Part shown: one piece after another, positions 46,627-55,680 of the stretch | Layout: every line of letters begins with the position of its first letter | How positions within the stretch are numbered: the first letter of the stretch is position 1 | Source of the DNA: Toxonevra muliebris | Lineage: Eukaryota > Arthropoda > Insecta > Diptera > Pallopteridae | Length of the DNA: 64,000 nucleotides | NCBI GenBank assembly: GCA_963691655.1 | Contig: OY829329.1 | Location: forward strand, 16,320,708-16,384,707 | Reading direction: 5' to 3' | Made by a program: the position numbers and the translations under genes | The notes under the pieces: generated by a model | The model's database searches: none | What the model was told of the DNA's origin: nothing | Seen by the model: the letters and a program-made list of their open reading frames with translations, nothing else

Positions 46627-47633
46627 AGGGGTGAACCAGACATTTGCTAAACTATAATTCACCGAAAAATTGATTCAAATATTTATAATTGTTTAACATT
46701 TTTCTTAACGTTCTTAGTTAGAGACAGGACAGTACGTTGGGTGACTACTGCATAGGCTTGGTTCCATCGATTTCGGAGTTCTAAATCATTTTGGCAAGCT
46801 TTCTTTGTTTTTCTTAGGGTTTGCTTCTTTATAGCACAATATCTTTCAATAGGCTGAAGTTCCAGGCAGTTGGGAGGATTTGCCTCTTTTGGGACCACTG
46901 TGACATTATTTTCCTTATACCATTCTATAGTTGACCTGAAGTGATGACTTGTGGCTAGGTCTGGCCAAAACAAAACGGTTCCTTTGTACTATCCAATAAA
47001 TGATAGAAAGCGTTTTTGCAGGCATTCTACTATATAAATTCTGGAGTTAATTGTTCCTGTCGTAATGAACGCCTTGCTCCGTAGACCGCTGGTGCAAATA
47101 GCTTGGCAAAACCATGAAATAGGCATTCCCAGGCAACTGGTTGAAGTCCGCCTTACAGTAGGTCTCATCATTGAGAATCACGCAATCGAATTTGGTTAGG
47201 TGTCATACAGCTTTTGGGCACGCGTCCTTGCTATTCTTTCTTTTGCTTCCGACCGGTCAGGTACTTTCTGCTGTTCGTAGGTCCTTAACCCTTGACTTCG
47301 CTTATATCGCATTTCAGTTGATTGCGATGTACCAGCTGTAGCTGCAACATCTCGAGTCGACCTCGTGGGATTAGCCCGATATGTACTAACAACCTTTTTC
47401 ATCACTTCTGGGTTGTTTGGGCCCCTTTTTCTTCCTGACCCTTCGCTTCTGTAGATGCAGTTTCCCGCGTTGTAGTTGTTTATGACGTTATAAACCTTCG
47501 CTAAATTCGCTTTGCTTTCCCTTGCAATGCTTAGTTTAGACTTCGTCTTGCAATGCTTAGTCTAGACTTCGTCTTATCAGTCTTAACACTTGACAATTGC
47601 GTAGAAATTCTAAAAATTTTCGGGTTCACCCCT
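46627..47633 (-). mobile_element. Tc1/mariner-type element, DD37E, 1,007 bp
   Basis: Ends are inverted repeats beginning aggggtgaacc (46627-46637) and ending ggttcacccct (47623-47633), with similarity continuing a further ~10 bp. TA dinucleotides flank both (46625-46626 and 47634-47635). A decayed transposase lies on the minus strand. It is somewhat short for an autonomous member, suggesting small internal deletions. Confidence 0.85.
46683..47540 (-). pseudogene. DD37E Tc1/mariner-type transposase, decayed
   Basis: In order on the minus strand: STRDVAATAGTSQSTEMRYK (HTH, ~47350), RSQGLRTYEQQKVPDRSEAK, FDCVILNDETYCKADFNQLP (first catalytic Asp, ~47180), NAYFMVLPSYLH, MFWPDLATSHH (second Asp, ~46965), NVTVVPKEANPPNCLELQPI then ERYCAI (third, Glu). 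There are 37 residues between the second Asp and the Glu, the DD37E spacing described for ITmD37E-type elements in Diptera. Multiple frameshifts make it inactive. The C-terminal basic tail (KNVKKNVKQL) is kept. Confidence 0.85.
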
Positions 47634-47649
47634 TACCTACAGGAAAACA

Positions 47650-49310
47650 AAAAGGATGAAGACGAATATCTTAGAGTTTAGAGTTGTGGGTGGGCTCGAC
47701 TTAACCATAGCACTCAGTCAACGAGGACCATTGTGCCATACCCAAGGATAGAACCAGTTGAAGAGAGTAGAGAGACATGAAAGTTATGTGGGAATAAATG
47801 AGAAGAAGAAAGGTCTACGGTCTCTTAAACTCGAACTTCTTCGTTTCACTGATGAACCTTAGAAGCTCGGGAAGAGGAAGAGTATGGACTTTATTCATAC
47901 TCAAGACATCACAGCTACAGAGATAATGCTCCGTAGTATCGTCGTCCTCAAGACACGATTGTCAAATTGGATCGGTGATGACGCCCATGTTACTCATATG
48001 CTGACCACATGTGCTGTGTCAGCTGTGAGATTACTGGTGGATCTCAGGTTCTTTCTTCTCAGTTTGAGAAGAAATTCCGCTGATTTCCTTTTAGGTTCCC
48101 CCACGAAGAACTTTGCGGTTCTGCAGGAGTCAAGCTCGGACCATCTTTCTCTATGGATAGAACCCACAAAATCGTTGATCCAACGCATGATCTCCCTAGA
48201 ACTTACAGCAAGAAACGGTTCCGGACCCCATCGTGTAATTACAGAGCCTTCATTTGCTAGTTCATTCACTGTAATACCACAGTGTCCTGGAACCCATATA
48301 AGGCATAACTTGTTGTGTTTTGCAACACTATTTAGTTTTGCCTTACACTCGCTGACCAATTTTGAGGAGCTGACAGGGTTAGCTAGGGCCTTCAGTGCAG
48401 CTTGGCTATCACTGCAGATACCTATGCCACCTCTTCTCAATTATCCAGCTTACCACGTCTAGGATAGCGAAAACCTTCGTTAGGAAGACTGACGCCATCT
48501 TTCCAGTGGAAACAGAGTACTTAGTCTCATCGTCCAAGTACCGTTTGAGGTTTTGGATCCGTCGGTATAGAAGACATGACGAAGACCCCGGAGTACGACC
48601 TCTGGACTTAACCATTGATCACGTTTCGGGAACCTGACATCATATCTTCTTCCGAAGTGGATACAAGACACATGATTGTCCACGGGCATCAAGAACAGTG
48701 GGCACTGTACAGACAACTGGTGGTATATCATACTGTGTCCTACATCCGCCTCGACATGCCAGACTCCATTTAACCGGAGTCTGTAGGCTGCTCTCATCGA
48801 TTTTTTACGGATTTGAAGATCCAGAGGAAGCAAGTCAAGCAAGGCATTGAGGGCATCACCAGATCTAGTACACATTGCACTAGTGATAACCAGGCACACA
48901 CTTCTCTGAAGCCTGGTCAGAGAGGATACTGTGGACTTAACCAAAGCTCCACCATACTACAGAGACATACGTGACTATAGGTCTCACAAGAGCAGTGTAT
49001 ACCCAGTATGCCAGAGCTGGATTCAGACCCCAAGTCTTGCCGAAAGCTCGCCTGCGCTGCCAGAAAACCTTTAGTGCACGCGAGACCTTCAGCTCGACGT
49101 GCGTTAACGAATATCTGGGAAATAAATGGTTTAGGGCCGAATTTAAAAGCGTTGACGCCTTAAGAAGTTTTAATTTTGGCGCCCTTTTTGGGATTAGAGA
49201 GAGAGGGAGAAGGGATAAATCGGTAACCACCAGACTTTCAAGCCCAACCTGAATCCACCTCTTTTTGAACTTCAATTCAAACTTGAGCCAGGTTTGTTGA
49301 TGGGTTCAGG
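47650..49310 (-). pseudogene. LOA-type LINE remnant (end of RT, RNase H, C-terminus, 3' UTR)
   Basis: Minus-strand blocks from high to low coordinate: FWQRRRAFGKTWGLNPALAY and WVYTALVRPIVTYVSVVWW (end of RT region, ~49040), SLTRLQRSVCLVITSAM, ALLDLLPLDLQIRK, HVFYTDGSKTSNGTW (RNase H start, ~48570), ICSDSQAALKAL (~48410), CLIWVPGHCGITVNELANE (~48290), then an EDDDTTEHYLCSCDVLS-type cysteine motif (~47930) and LPELLRFISET. Frames change several times, so it is dead. 5' truncated near 49310. The same arrangement as the intact LINE at 34.4-38.9 kb but clearly a different, older family. Confidence 0.85.
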
Positions 49311-50340
49311 CTCAAGCTCTTTTCAGAAAAATCTGAGACGACTAGCCACAGAGCACAATAGCAAATAGAAGGAATAAAATATTTTGGAATGGTAGGAGCA
49401 GTACGAAATTGATTCACCTTTATCGGTTAAAGCATCACAAGTGAATTTAGTCTTTTAGAATTGAGTCTTTTCTGCATTAGAATTTATATTGACCTCAAGT
49501 GATGTGGAATCTCGCCCAGTGAATATAACAACTGTTTAATTAATGGTGACACAAAATTATTGCCTTTCCCAGTAAATGAACATATAATCCTATTTAATTC
49601 TTTTGGGGAAGGGTGTGAACGGCTTGCCAGATATCAGAGATTCCGATATTCGGTAAGCGCATTGGTAAAAACTGTGCCTGAAATAAAAAAGATGATGTTA
49701 TATCTCAGAGCCAAGCATCTCGTCCCTACCTCAGTTTGTTCCTGTCAGAGTTTGGCACTAAAAAACTAAATTATTGTTTTTTTGCTTGAATCCAAACCCT
49801 AATGAGCGAATCCCGTGGCACTTCTAAGCAACTGCCTAAACTGCTTTTATGGAAATCCAGTTCTGAACAGATGAAAGCTAACGAACAGCGCTGGGCAGTA
49901 ATGATTACTTAAAGAATTGAATTTTACTTCAGTTCCAATACTTTGAAATTTTAATCGGTGATAATCATTTCCAATTCTTTGTAATGAAACACATTTTTTT
50001 TTTTTGTCATTTCCATTTTTGGGGATTTTGTTAATTAACATTTCCAATTCTTCGGTCATAGAGTTGGAAAAGTTTCCCATTCCATTACGGAATTATTTTA
50101 AGTTATGCAATTACAACTGAAAACTAAGGAATTGCTCTTCCCTTGTGTTAAACTAAATTCCATAAAGGCTGGAATAATTCCCCGAAAGTAGTTAATTATG
50201 CGTTGAATTTCAAAAAGTTTCATTGATCGTGTGTAGGGCCCTTCAAAGTGTAGTGCAAGAGAAGTATTGCTATAACCACTAGCGGATCCAAAGGGGGAGA
50301 GGGGTTAAAATTCCCCCTTACCAAAATTAAAATTTCATAC
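49311..50340. other. Unassigned sequence with possible transposon ends
   Basis: Holds an open frame at 49560-49769 without a recognisable domain. cagcgctgggcagtaatga (about 49887) and actagcggatccaaaggggg (about 50279) resemble terminal sequences of DNA transposons, but no partner ends were found. Confidence 0.35.
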
Positions 50341-50344
50341 ATTT

Positions 50345-50548
50345 TGTTATTATTATTTGAAGGATGGGACAGCCCGAAAGGCAAGCACTGCGACCTATAA
50401 GATCTCTTGTACCGCAGTCCCAAGTTATAGCCCCAATATATAGAAAGAAAGATAGATAAGAAACCATACCCTAGTCGAGAACTGTACTCGGATCTACAGA
50501 GCAAATGTCTGGCACTCTGCCACTAGACCACAATGGCGATGGTTGGCC
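50345..50548 (-). mobile_element. tRNA-derived SINE, ~200 bp
   Basis: Read on the minus strand, a tRNA-like head starts near 50545: tggtctagtgg fits the pol III A box and is followed ~30 bp later by a degenerate B-box region (ccgagtacagttctc). A non-tRNA body follows, ending in caaataataataac (tail near 50345). The body segment 50387-50412 shares 24 of 26 bases with the 3' UTR of the LINE at 38890-38915. No clear target-site duplication, so the insertion is old or its edges are blurred. Confidence 0.65.
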
Positions 50549-51020
50549 CAACAGTTTAACGTCGATTCCGAACGGCTGTATGGCAAATTTTTATCAGCTT
50601 AAGTAGACGAAATTTTTGACGACTTCAAAACTATATGTAATTGTCAAAAGTGACATTATGTCCAAAAACCCGTGATTCCTTGTTTGTTGACACACGATAT
50701 TGCGTCTTGTCCTCGTTCACCAGCAATTATTATTATTTGTGTAACTAATCGATGAATGTTAAAAATATTTCAATAGCATAACAAATTCTTTTAATAATCA
50801 AGCTGAAACTATTTATTATATAACAACAATTGTAATAAAATTGATTAGTTATAGCGAATATTTTTTTAGTTAAATTTAAATAGTTAGTTAATTATTGTTT
50901 TTATTTTCAATATTTCAAAACAAACAAAAAAGCATGTATTTACATAGTTTCATAAAATTTATACTTTATATAAGAAAATACGACTGTGACAATTCTGTCA
51001 TCTGTCGGGTTAAATTTAAG
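50549..51020. promoter_or_regulatory. Upstream region of the small peptide gene
   Basis: About 470 bp. The first part (cagtttaacgtcgattccga near 50555) resembles a repeat piece at 7457-7510. The remainder is AT-rich with no immune-type GGGRN-YYYCC site that I could identify. It is the likely location of tissue-specific control, but no specific site is supported. Confidence 0.3.
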
Positions 51021-51060
51021 TATAAAAGCTCGACTACTTTCATTTTTAAATCATTCAGTT
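51021..51060 (+). promoter_or_regulatory. Core promoter: TATA box and initiator
   Basis: tataaaag at 51021-51028, then tcattcagtt at 51051-51060. tcattc fits the insect initiator TCA(G/T)T(C/T), with A at 51053, 32 bp from the first T of the TATA box. An overlapping alternative tcagtt has A at 51057. Both spacings are close to the normal distance. Confidence 0.75.
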
Positions 51061-51075
51061 AATAGTCGATTTAAA

Positions 51076-51260
51076 ATGAATACTGCTGTAAAAATTACTG
51101 TAAGTAAAAGTTGCTGAAATTTTGAATACTAAAATATCAAATCCTGAATACATATTATTTTTAGATTGGTGCCATCATGGTCATCTGTTACTTCATTTGT
51201 ACAGCTCAGGTTGGGGAACATCAAATCCCGCCCTATTTCCCAATAATGATGAGGCCCTGA
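51076..51260 (+). CDS. Small secreted peptide, 39 residues, two exons
   Basis: Exon 1 is 51076-51099 (MNTAVKIT), a 65-bp intron runs 51100-51164 (GTAAGT...TTTTTAG), and exon 2 is 51165-51260 with a TGA stop. The start ATG has the fly-like context ttaaaATG and is the first ATG after the initiator, giving a 5' UTR of about 20 nt. Residues 1-6 are a short basic-ended n-region, 7-20 a strongly hydrophobic core (ITIGAIMVICYFIC), followed by TAQ; cleavage near there would release VGEHQIPPYFPIMMRP or the same with N-terminal Gln. The mature part is proline-rich, cysteine-free, about 16-17 residues, with no Gly-basic amidation signal. This gene architecture is typical of small secreted fly peptides (accessory-gland, immune-induced or signalling). 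I do not recognise the family, so function is unknown. Too short for ordinary ORF calling. Confidence 0.72.
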
Positions 51261-51319
51261 GCTTAGTCTTTTTTTTTTCAAATCACACAAAAGTGATTTA
51301 ATATGTGCATTCAAATGCA

Positions 51320-51376
51320 AATAAAACGAGTAAATATTTTCATTCAATTACAATATGAATAAATAAAATAAATAAA
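51320..51376 (+). terminator. Poly(A) signals of the small peptide gene
   Basis: AATAAA at 51320-51325 and a cluster aataaataaaataaataaa at about 51357-51376, 60-115 bp after the stop codon. This would give a mature mRNA of roughly 220-330 nt. Confidence 0.6.
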
Positions 51377-51510
51377 GGTTCTTCATTTAATAGATTTTCG
51401 CATATTAATTGCACTGTATCTCTTGATGGGAACGGTTGGAAATGAGGATATTCATAGTGTGCTATAAAGGGGAGGTGGAGAGTACTTAATGAACAAATTT
51501 ATATTTTATT

Positions 51511-51740
51511 TTTTGAGGTTAGGGACAATACGTAACATTTCCCGTGGAAAATAATATTAGATTCATGTTCATCAACCGAAATTACACAAAAATAGGCTTT
51601 TCCCTATGATGACTTGAGTAAGCGAAAGACCCAAAAAGCAGTCTATTTGGACCTTTTTTGAGGTTAGGAACAACACGTAACATTTCCCGTGAAAAATAAT
51701 ATTAGATTCATATTCAGAGAAAACAAAAAATATACAAAAA
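51511..51740 (+). repeat. Two ~80-bp direct repeats, offset 145 bp
   Basis: aggttagggacaatacgtaa at 51516 recurs as aggttaggaacaacacgtaa at 51661; both continue catttcccgtg(g)aaaataat and attagattcat. A local duplication directly downstream of the small peptide gene. No coding content seen. Confidence 0.8.
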
Positions 51741-53739
51741 AGCTTTATCTGTTCTTTTTTTTTTCTCTGCCAACGGAATGACAGAGAATGTCCAATATTT
51801 ATTAATTTTCCAATGTTTTTTGGCGCGCACGAAATCCACGCAACCATTTTGCTGAAGTTTTTCTCTTTTTATTAGCTGATTTGTTGATGCTCTCTACATT
51901 TATCGACATAGTATACGTATATAACACATGATAGGAAAGCTCAGCTATATGGAATCAAGCTCTCTCACTAAAGCACATGAAATAAAACTGCGAGAAGTCT
52001 ACTCTCTGCTTAATTGTTTATAGCCGATCTCCATATATGTTCTCGTTCGCCAAATACTAACAACAGCATAAATTCGTTTCTTATTAGTTCCGTATGTCAG
52101 ATTTTATACACACCGATTTCTCTCTTCGATTTTCTGTTTTCTGGCGAGGGAGGGCAGACGAAAGTGAATGTTTCGCAATCAGCTGTATCAACGATTTTTG
52201 ACGTTTATCTTTTACCTACAAGTTTTGCATCTCTGTTCCAATCATGTAAAATCGGTTGGTCGAAATTGCGCCAGCGCTAGTTTAGGATATTCAACTATTC
52301 TTCCTAATTGTAATGAAGAACATAAGATTGCATGAGACCACAAATTTCGATATGAATTAGTTCAAGAACTTTATGTTCATCAATGCCTCGCCTCAGTTGA
52401 CAATAGCTGTGTTTTATTTGCCAACTAGTTTAACCAGTGCGAATAGAACGACCAATTTGTTAAGTCTCTTCTTCGTTATATTGTTATTCACAATGTAACT
52501 GCTCAGCAGGTAGAGATGAAACATTTTAATGGATCCCAGTCATTGCCGTTAATCATGGACATTGTTTTTAGTTTTTACCCTTTATAAGAACATGTAACGA
52601 TGATTTTAACATATTTTCACCGGCAGCCATTTCGAATCTTTTCCTTTTTTTATTTTTTTGTGCAAACTGCCATGCTTCTTTCATTATTGGCAGAATTTGA
52701 TGTAGCTAAACTACTTGTTAAGTATACATAACAGCTATAATTATACGTGTTATCTCTGCCTTTTTGTTGTCGCTTTCCCATACAATTATCGCTGCTAATT
52801 AAATTAAGGAAAACTTTTGCACCAACGGGAGACATACAGTTTCTGACTAATTCGGGGTCAAGGAATTCTGTTTTGATAACCGTTTTTTCCGTATCAGCAG
52901 CGTTTCATACAAAATCTGGTACCGTGGTGTTTTTTTTTTTTGGCATAAAAAACTGAATCTGACATTTATTTGCAGAAAAAATCAATTTTAGACATTCCTT
53001 TCATACAAATAACTGCCAAAAATCACCAAAAAAGTGGAAAATTTATTATTTTATATCGAAATAACTTACAATTTTTGCACATATCATTTTTGTCGTTAAA
53101 AAATTAGTTTCTGAAAATTTCAGAATAATCGGCTAAAAAATAAGCATCCAGTTCTCATCATCAGCGATCAAATGTTACTAAACAAGTAGATGAAAACGAA
53201 CTTACACTATCCGAAAAAGTAAATTTTTGCAAAAATAACAAGGTTCTGAAAGTGGATGCTAATAGAATCGGGAAAAAAATTATACGCATCTCAGCGTTTT
53301 AAAAGTTTACATAAAATTTTTCTGTACGCTGGCCTAAAGTTTGCCCAATTCTAACAAATTAAGTATAATAAGTCATAAGACAAACTTGTTAGTTTTGCAT
53401 CAAAGCTTGTTTCTATGCTCAGAAATTTATAATCGAATTTTCCGTAGAATATATTCCTCCTACATATTATCCTTCTGGCGCCCACCAGTATAGGTCATTT
53501 TCGCCCTTTTCTAAAAAGATACTTTTTTGACCCATTACGAGGGTTGATAGAGGGTTAATATGTTGCCTATCAAATTTTACTATAGGTCGCTGAACAACAA
53601 AAATGTGTAAACTTGGTTTCAGGAAGCATAAACCCAGAAATGTTTCAAATTTTCTCTTTTTATACGTGATGAACAAATGTGTCTTTAACCTTAATCCGGT
53701 TTTAGGTAAATTCAGGTAAATTTTTATCAAATCGACCTG
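51741..53739. other. No recognisable gene
   Basis: AT-rich with poly(T) near 52930. ccttaatccgg at 53693 also occurs at 55086, on the far side of the Harbinger element, so this flank may be related to the piggyBac-like fragment. Confidence 0.4.
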
Positions 53740-53935
53740 GGGTGCGATTCTGTACATTTCTTAGCTATCGCAATTTGCGATTTTATCGCTTACACTAACG
53801 ATGTACTGATTCTGTAACTCTGTGATAGCGACAATTATCGCTAAAAAAAAAGTGAAAAAGTGGCACCGTTGGCAAATGACATTTCTATTATTGTTTTTTT
53901 TTTTTTTAATTAATTTTAAATTTTTTGTGATAAAA

Positions 53936-54330
53936 TGAGTGCAAATAAACGAAATTCGCGCGCAACTCCAGCGCAAATAAGCAAAATGCTGGAGTTTTTT
54001 CTCGCAAAATGCAGGATTAGCGGAAGCTAAGTTCTCGGCTCTGCATGGAAAAATTGAGAGCCGCAAAAATCGGATGAAGTTGGCGGTGATGCTGAATTCT
54101 GAAGGTGGCGCTGATAAAAACGAGAAGCAGTGGCAAGTGGTAAGGATTTTCGGAAACTGTTTTGGGACACTTTATTTCTACAATTATTTCATAATTTATT
54201 TACAAGTGTGGCGGGACTTCAAAAGCCGAACATCGATGAAAGTTCGCGAGCGCCGGAAGGAGATGGCCAAGACTAGAAATGAGGCTTTGACCCAAGCTGC
54301 ATTGACGGAGATTGAATATAAAAAGATTCC
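53936..54330 (+). pseudogene. PIF/Harbinger Myb/SANT-like accessory protein, broken
   Basis: Begins MSANKRNSRATPAQISKMLE at 53936, changes frame in the run of T at 53995-54000, and continues FFSQNAGLAEAKFSALHGKI, ESRKNRMKLAVMLNSEGGAD, KNEKQWQ. A region with intron-like ends (gtggtaagg...ttatttacaag, ~54137-54209) separates this from VWRDFKSRTSMKVRERR and KEMAKTRNEALTQAALTEIE. WxxFKxxxxxKxR is the MADF/Myb-like helix of the DNA-binding accessory protein that helps Harbinger transposase find element ends. The C-terminus is lost at the deletion junction. Confidence 0.75.
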
Positions 54331-54334
54331 ATCT

Positions 54335-54927
54335 GATTACCATTTGTACATTAATTGAGTGGTATCCATGGTGATTTATATATGCTTCTTCGTGCTTGTA
54401 TGGTCCCTGAATAGCAATAAGGCTACAGTTAATTGTATCGATGGCACCTTCGAAGGGACTGTGCGTGTACATAAATTTAGCTTTGGCAGCATGCCGCTCT
54501 GTTGGTGTCATGGGGTGACGAACATACTGCCGAAACATATTGTTATTGATTGCGTCTGTCACCCTATGGATACTGCGACATATCGACGGCTGGCTCATCG
54601 AAATGCCCCACTGCTCACCCACTGGTGGCCGCTGGTAGCATTCAGTTGCGTAGAAGCGTAAAGCAACAAACACCTATAGATTTTTTATTAGTTTGATTTT
54701 CATACATTTTCTATAAATATTTACTTGCTTTCCACAGAAAATATGGTAATTCGGTGTCCTCCTCGAGGATTTCGCTAATTATAGTTTGTGCAAGGTCGGG
54801 ACAACTTTTTAAACTCCTCATCATGCAAATGGAAAGGGCCATCAACAAGACGTAAATTTGCCCGATCTACCACAACGTTGTCACTTTCTCTTGTGATTAT
54901 ATCGTACGCCTAATAATTAAATGCCAT
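54335..54927 (-). pseudogene. HARBI1-type transposase, truncated
   Basis: Minus strand from MAFNY at 54927: DIITRESDNVVVDRANLRLV, DGPFHLHDEEFKKLSRP, then from 54673 FVALRFYATECYQRP, GEQWGISMSQPSICRSIH (HTH), RHPMTPTERHAAKAKF, SPFEGAIDTINCSLIAIQGP, HEEAYINHHGYHSINVQMVI. The usual first catalytic Asp in (G/A)xIDCTHxxI is Asn here (TINCSLIAI), and the remainder of the DDE domain, with the second Asp and the Glu, is missing beyond 54335. The N-terminal part has at least one frame break near 54680-54770. Inactive. Confidence 0.85.
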
Positions 54928-55079
54928 TTTCTGGCATCACTTAGCGATCCGAAAATTGTCGCTAACGAGTTACAGAATCGCACCCCTGAGGTTCCGGCTT
55001 TTTGTTTGAGCCGTATATAAATGTTCTTTTTTCGTCACCGATTTCTCCACCAGATGGCGCTTACTGCGGCTGTACAAAA

Positions 55080-55680
55080 AATGCCCTTAATCCGGTGCTA
55101 AGTGTCAAATTGACACTGTATAAGAAAATATTGTTTTCAATGCATTTTTTTTTACGTTTTTTTAGTATTAGCTAGTGTGTTGACATTATTGCGTGTTTTA
55201 GTTTGTTTTTGAAGGATTTGTGTTAAGAAAATAGAAAGTACTTGGTTTGACCAGTTTCATTGCGATGATGATGAAGAAGAACCATATGCAACCGGCGAAG
55301 ATGATGATTATGTGCTAGAAGAAATAGGTTCTGATGGCGAATACGATAGTGATGACTCGGATGCAACATTTTTTGCACCAGAAGCGAGAGAAGTGGCGGT
55401 TTTACAACCAGCTTTTTTCGAAAAAAAGAACAACAGAACAATTGAATATACTAAAAATACCTTGCAATGCCCAAGTGGAAATCAACTTATTCATGCCAAA
55501 AACTTTTGCTGCTGCCCAATGTACAGATCCGTCATCTGCTTTTTTGTTATTTATCCAACCAATTATACTCGATATAACGAATTTAGATGATCCTCGTTAT
55601 CAAGAAAATTTAATTCCAATTGATAACATTGAAATGAGAGCCTATTTTGTTGTTGGCTGATGTGTATCGCTTTCAATCAC
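55080..55680 (+). pseudogene. piggyBac-like transposase N-terminal fragment
   Basis: Starts with a probable terminal region: cccttaatccggtgct and the near-palindrome agtgtcaaattgacact (55099-55115), as in piggyBac subterminal sequence. The acidic N-terminus reads STWFDQFHCDDDEEEPYATG and EEIGSDGEYDSDDSDATFF, followed in another frame by FLLFIQPIILDI, TNLDDPRYQENLIPIDNIEM and RAYF, the block that opens the piggyBac catalytic region. At least one frameshift (~55400). The catalytic aspartates and C-terminal zinc motif are absent. Confidence 0.65.

Larger units (their letters stand above)
53740..54985. mobile_element. PIF/Harbinger element, internally deleted, 1,246 bp
   Basis: Perfect 15-bp terminal inverted repeats, gggtgcgattctgta (53740-53754) and tacagaatcgcaccc (54971-54985). 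A 3-bp direct repeat CTG flanks both ends (53737-53739, 54986-54988), the target duplication size of PIF/Harbinger. It carries the two genes typical of the superfamily, facing each other: a Myb/SANT-like gene on the plus strand and a HARBI1-type transposase on the minus strand, both cut off where they meet at about 54330. A related motif, ccgttggcaaatg (53863), lies inside the left end. Non-autonomous. Confidence 0.92.

Noticed and set aside
47884..48462. 192-codon plus-strand frame
   Set aside because: Antisense of the LOA-type RNase H remnant, whose minus strand carries recognisable motifs.
49887..50300. hAT-like or other DNA-transposon termini (cagcgctgggca; actagcggatcc)
   Set aside because: No partner terminus and no target-site duplication found, so no element is claimed.
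51456..51545. A second small gene after tataaag at 51461 (frame starting MNKFIFYF)
   Set aside because: The ATG is about 28 bp from the putative TATA box, leaving no room for a transcription start upstream of it, and the frame continues into a local direct repeat without a mature-peptide-like end.
53467..53757. 96-codon minus-strand frame next to the Harbinger element
   Set aside because: Begins inside the Harbinger terminal repeat and shows no domain.
54359..54661. 100-codon plus-strand frame
   Set aside because: Antisense of the HARBI1-type transposase remnant.
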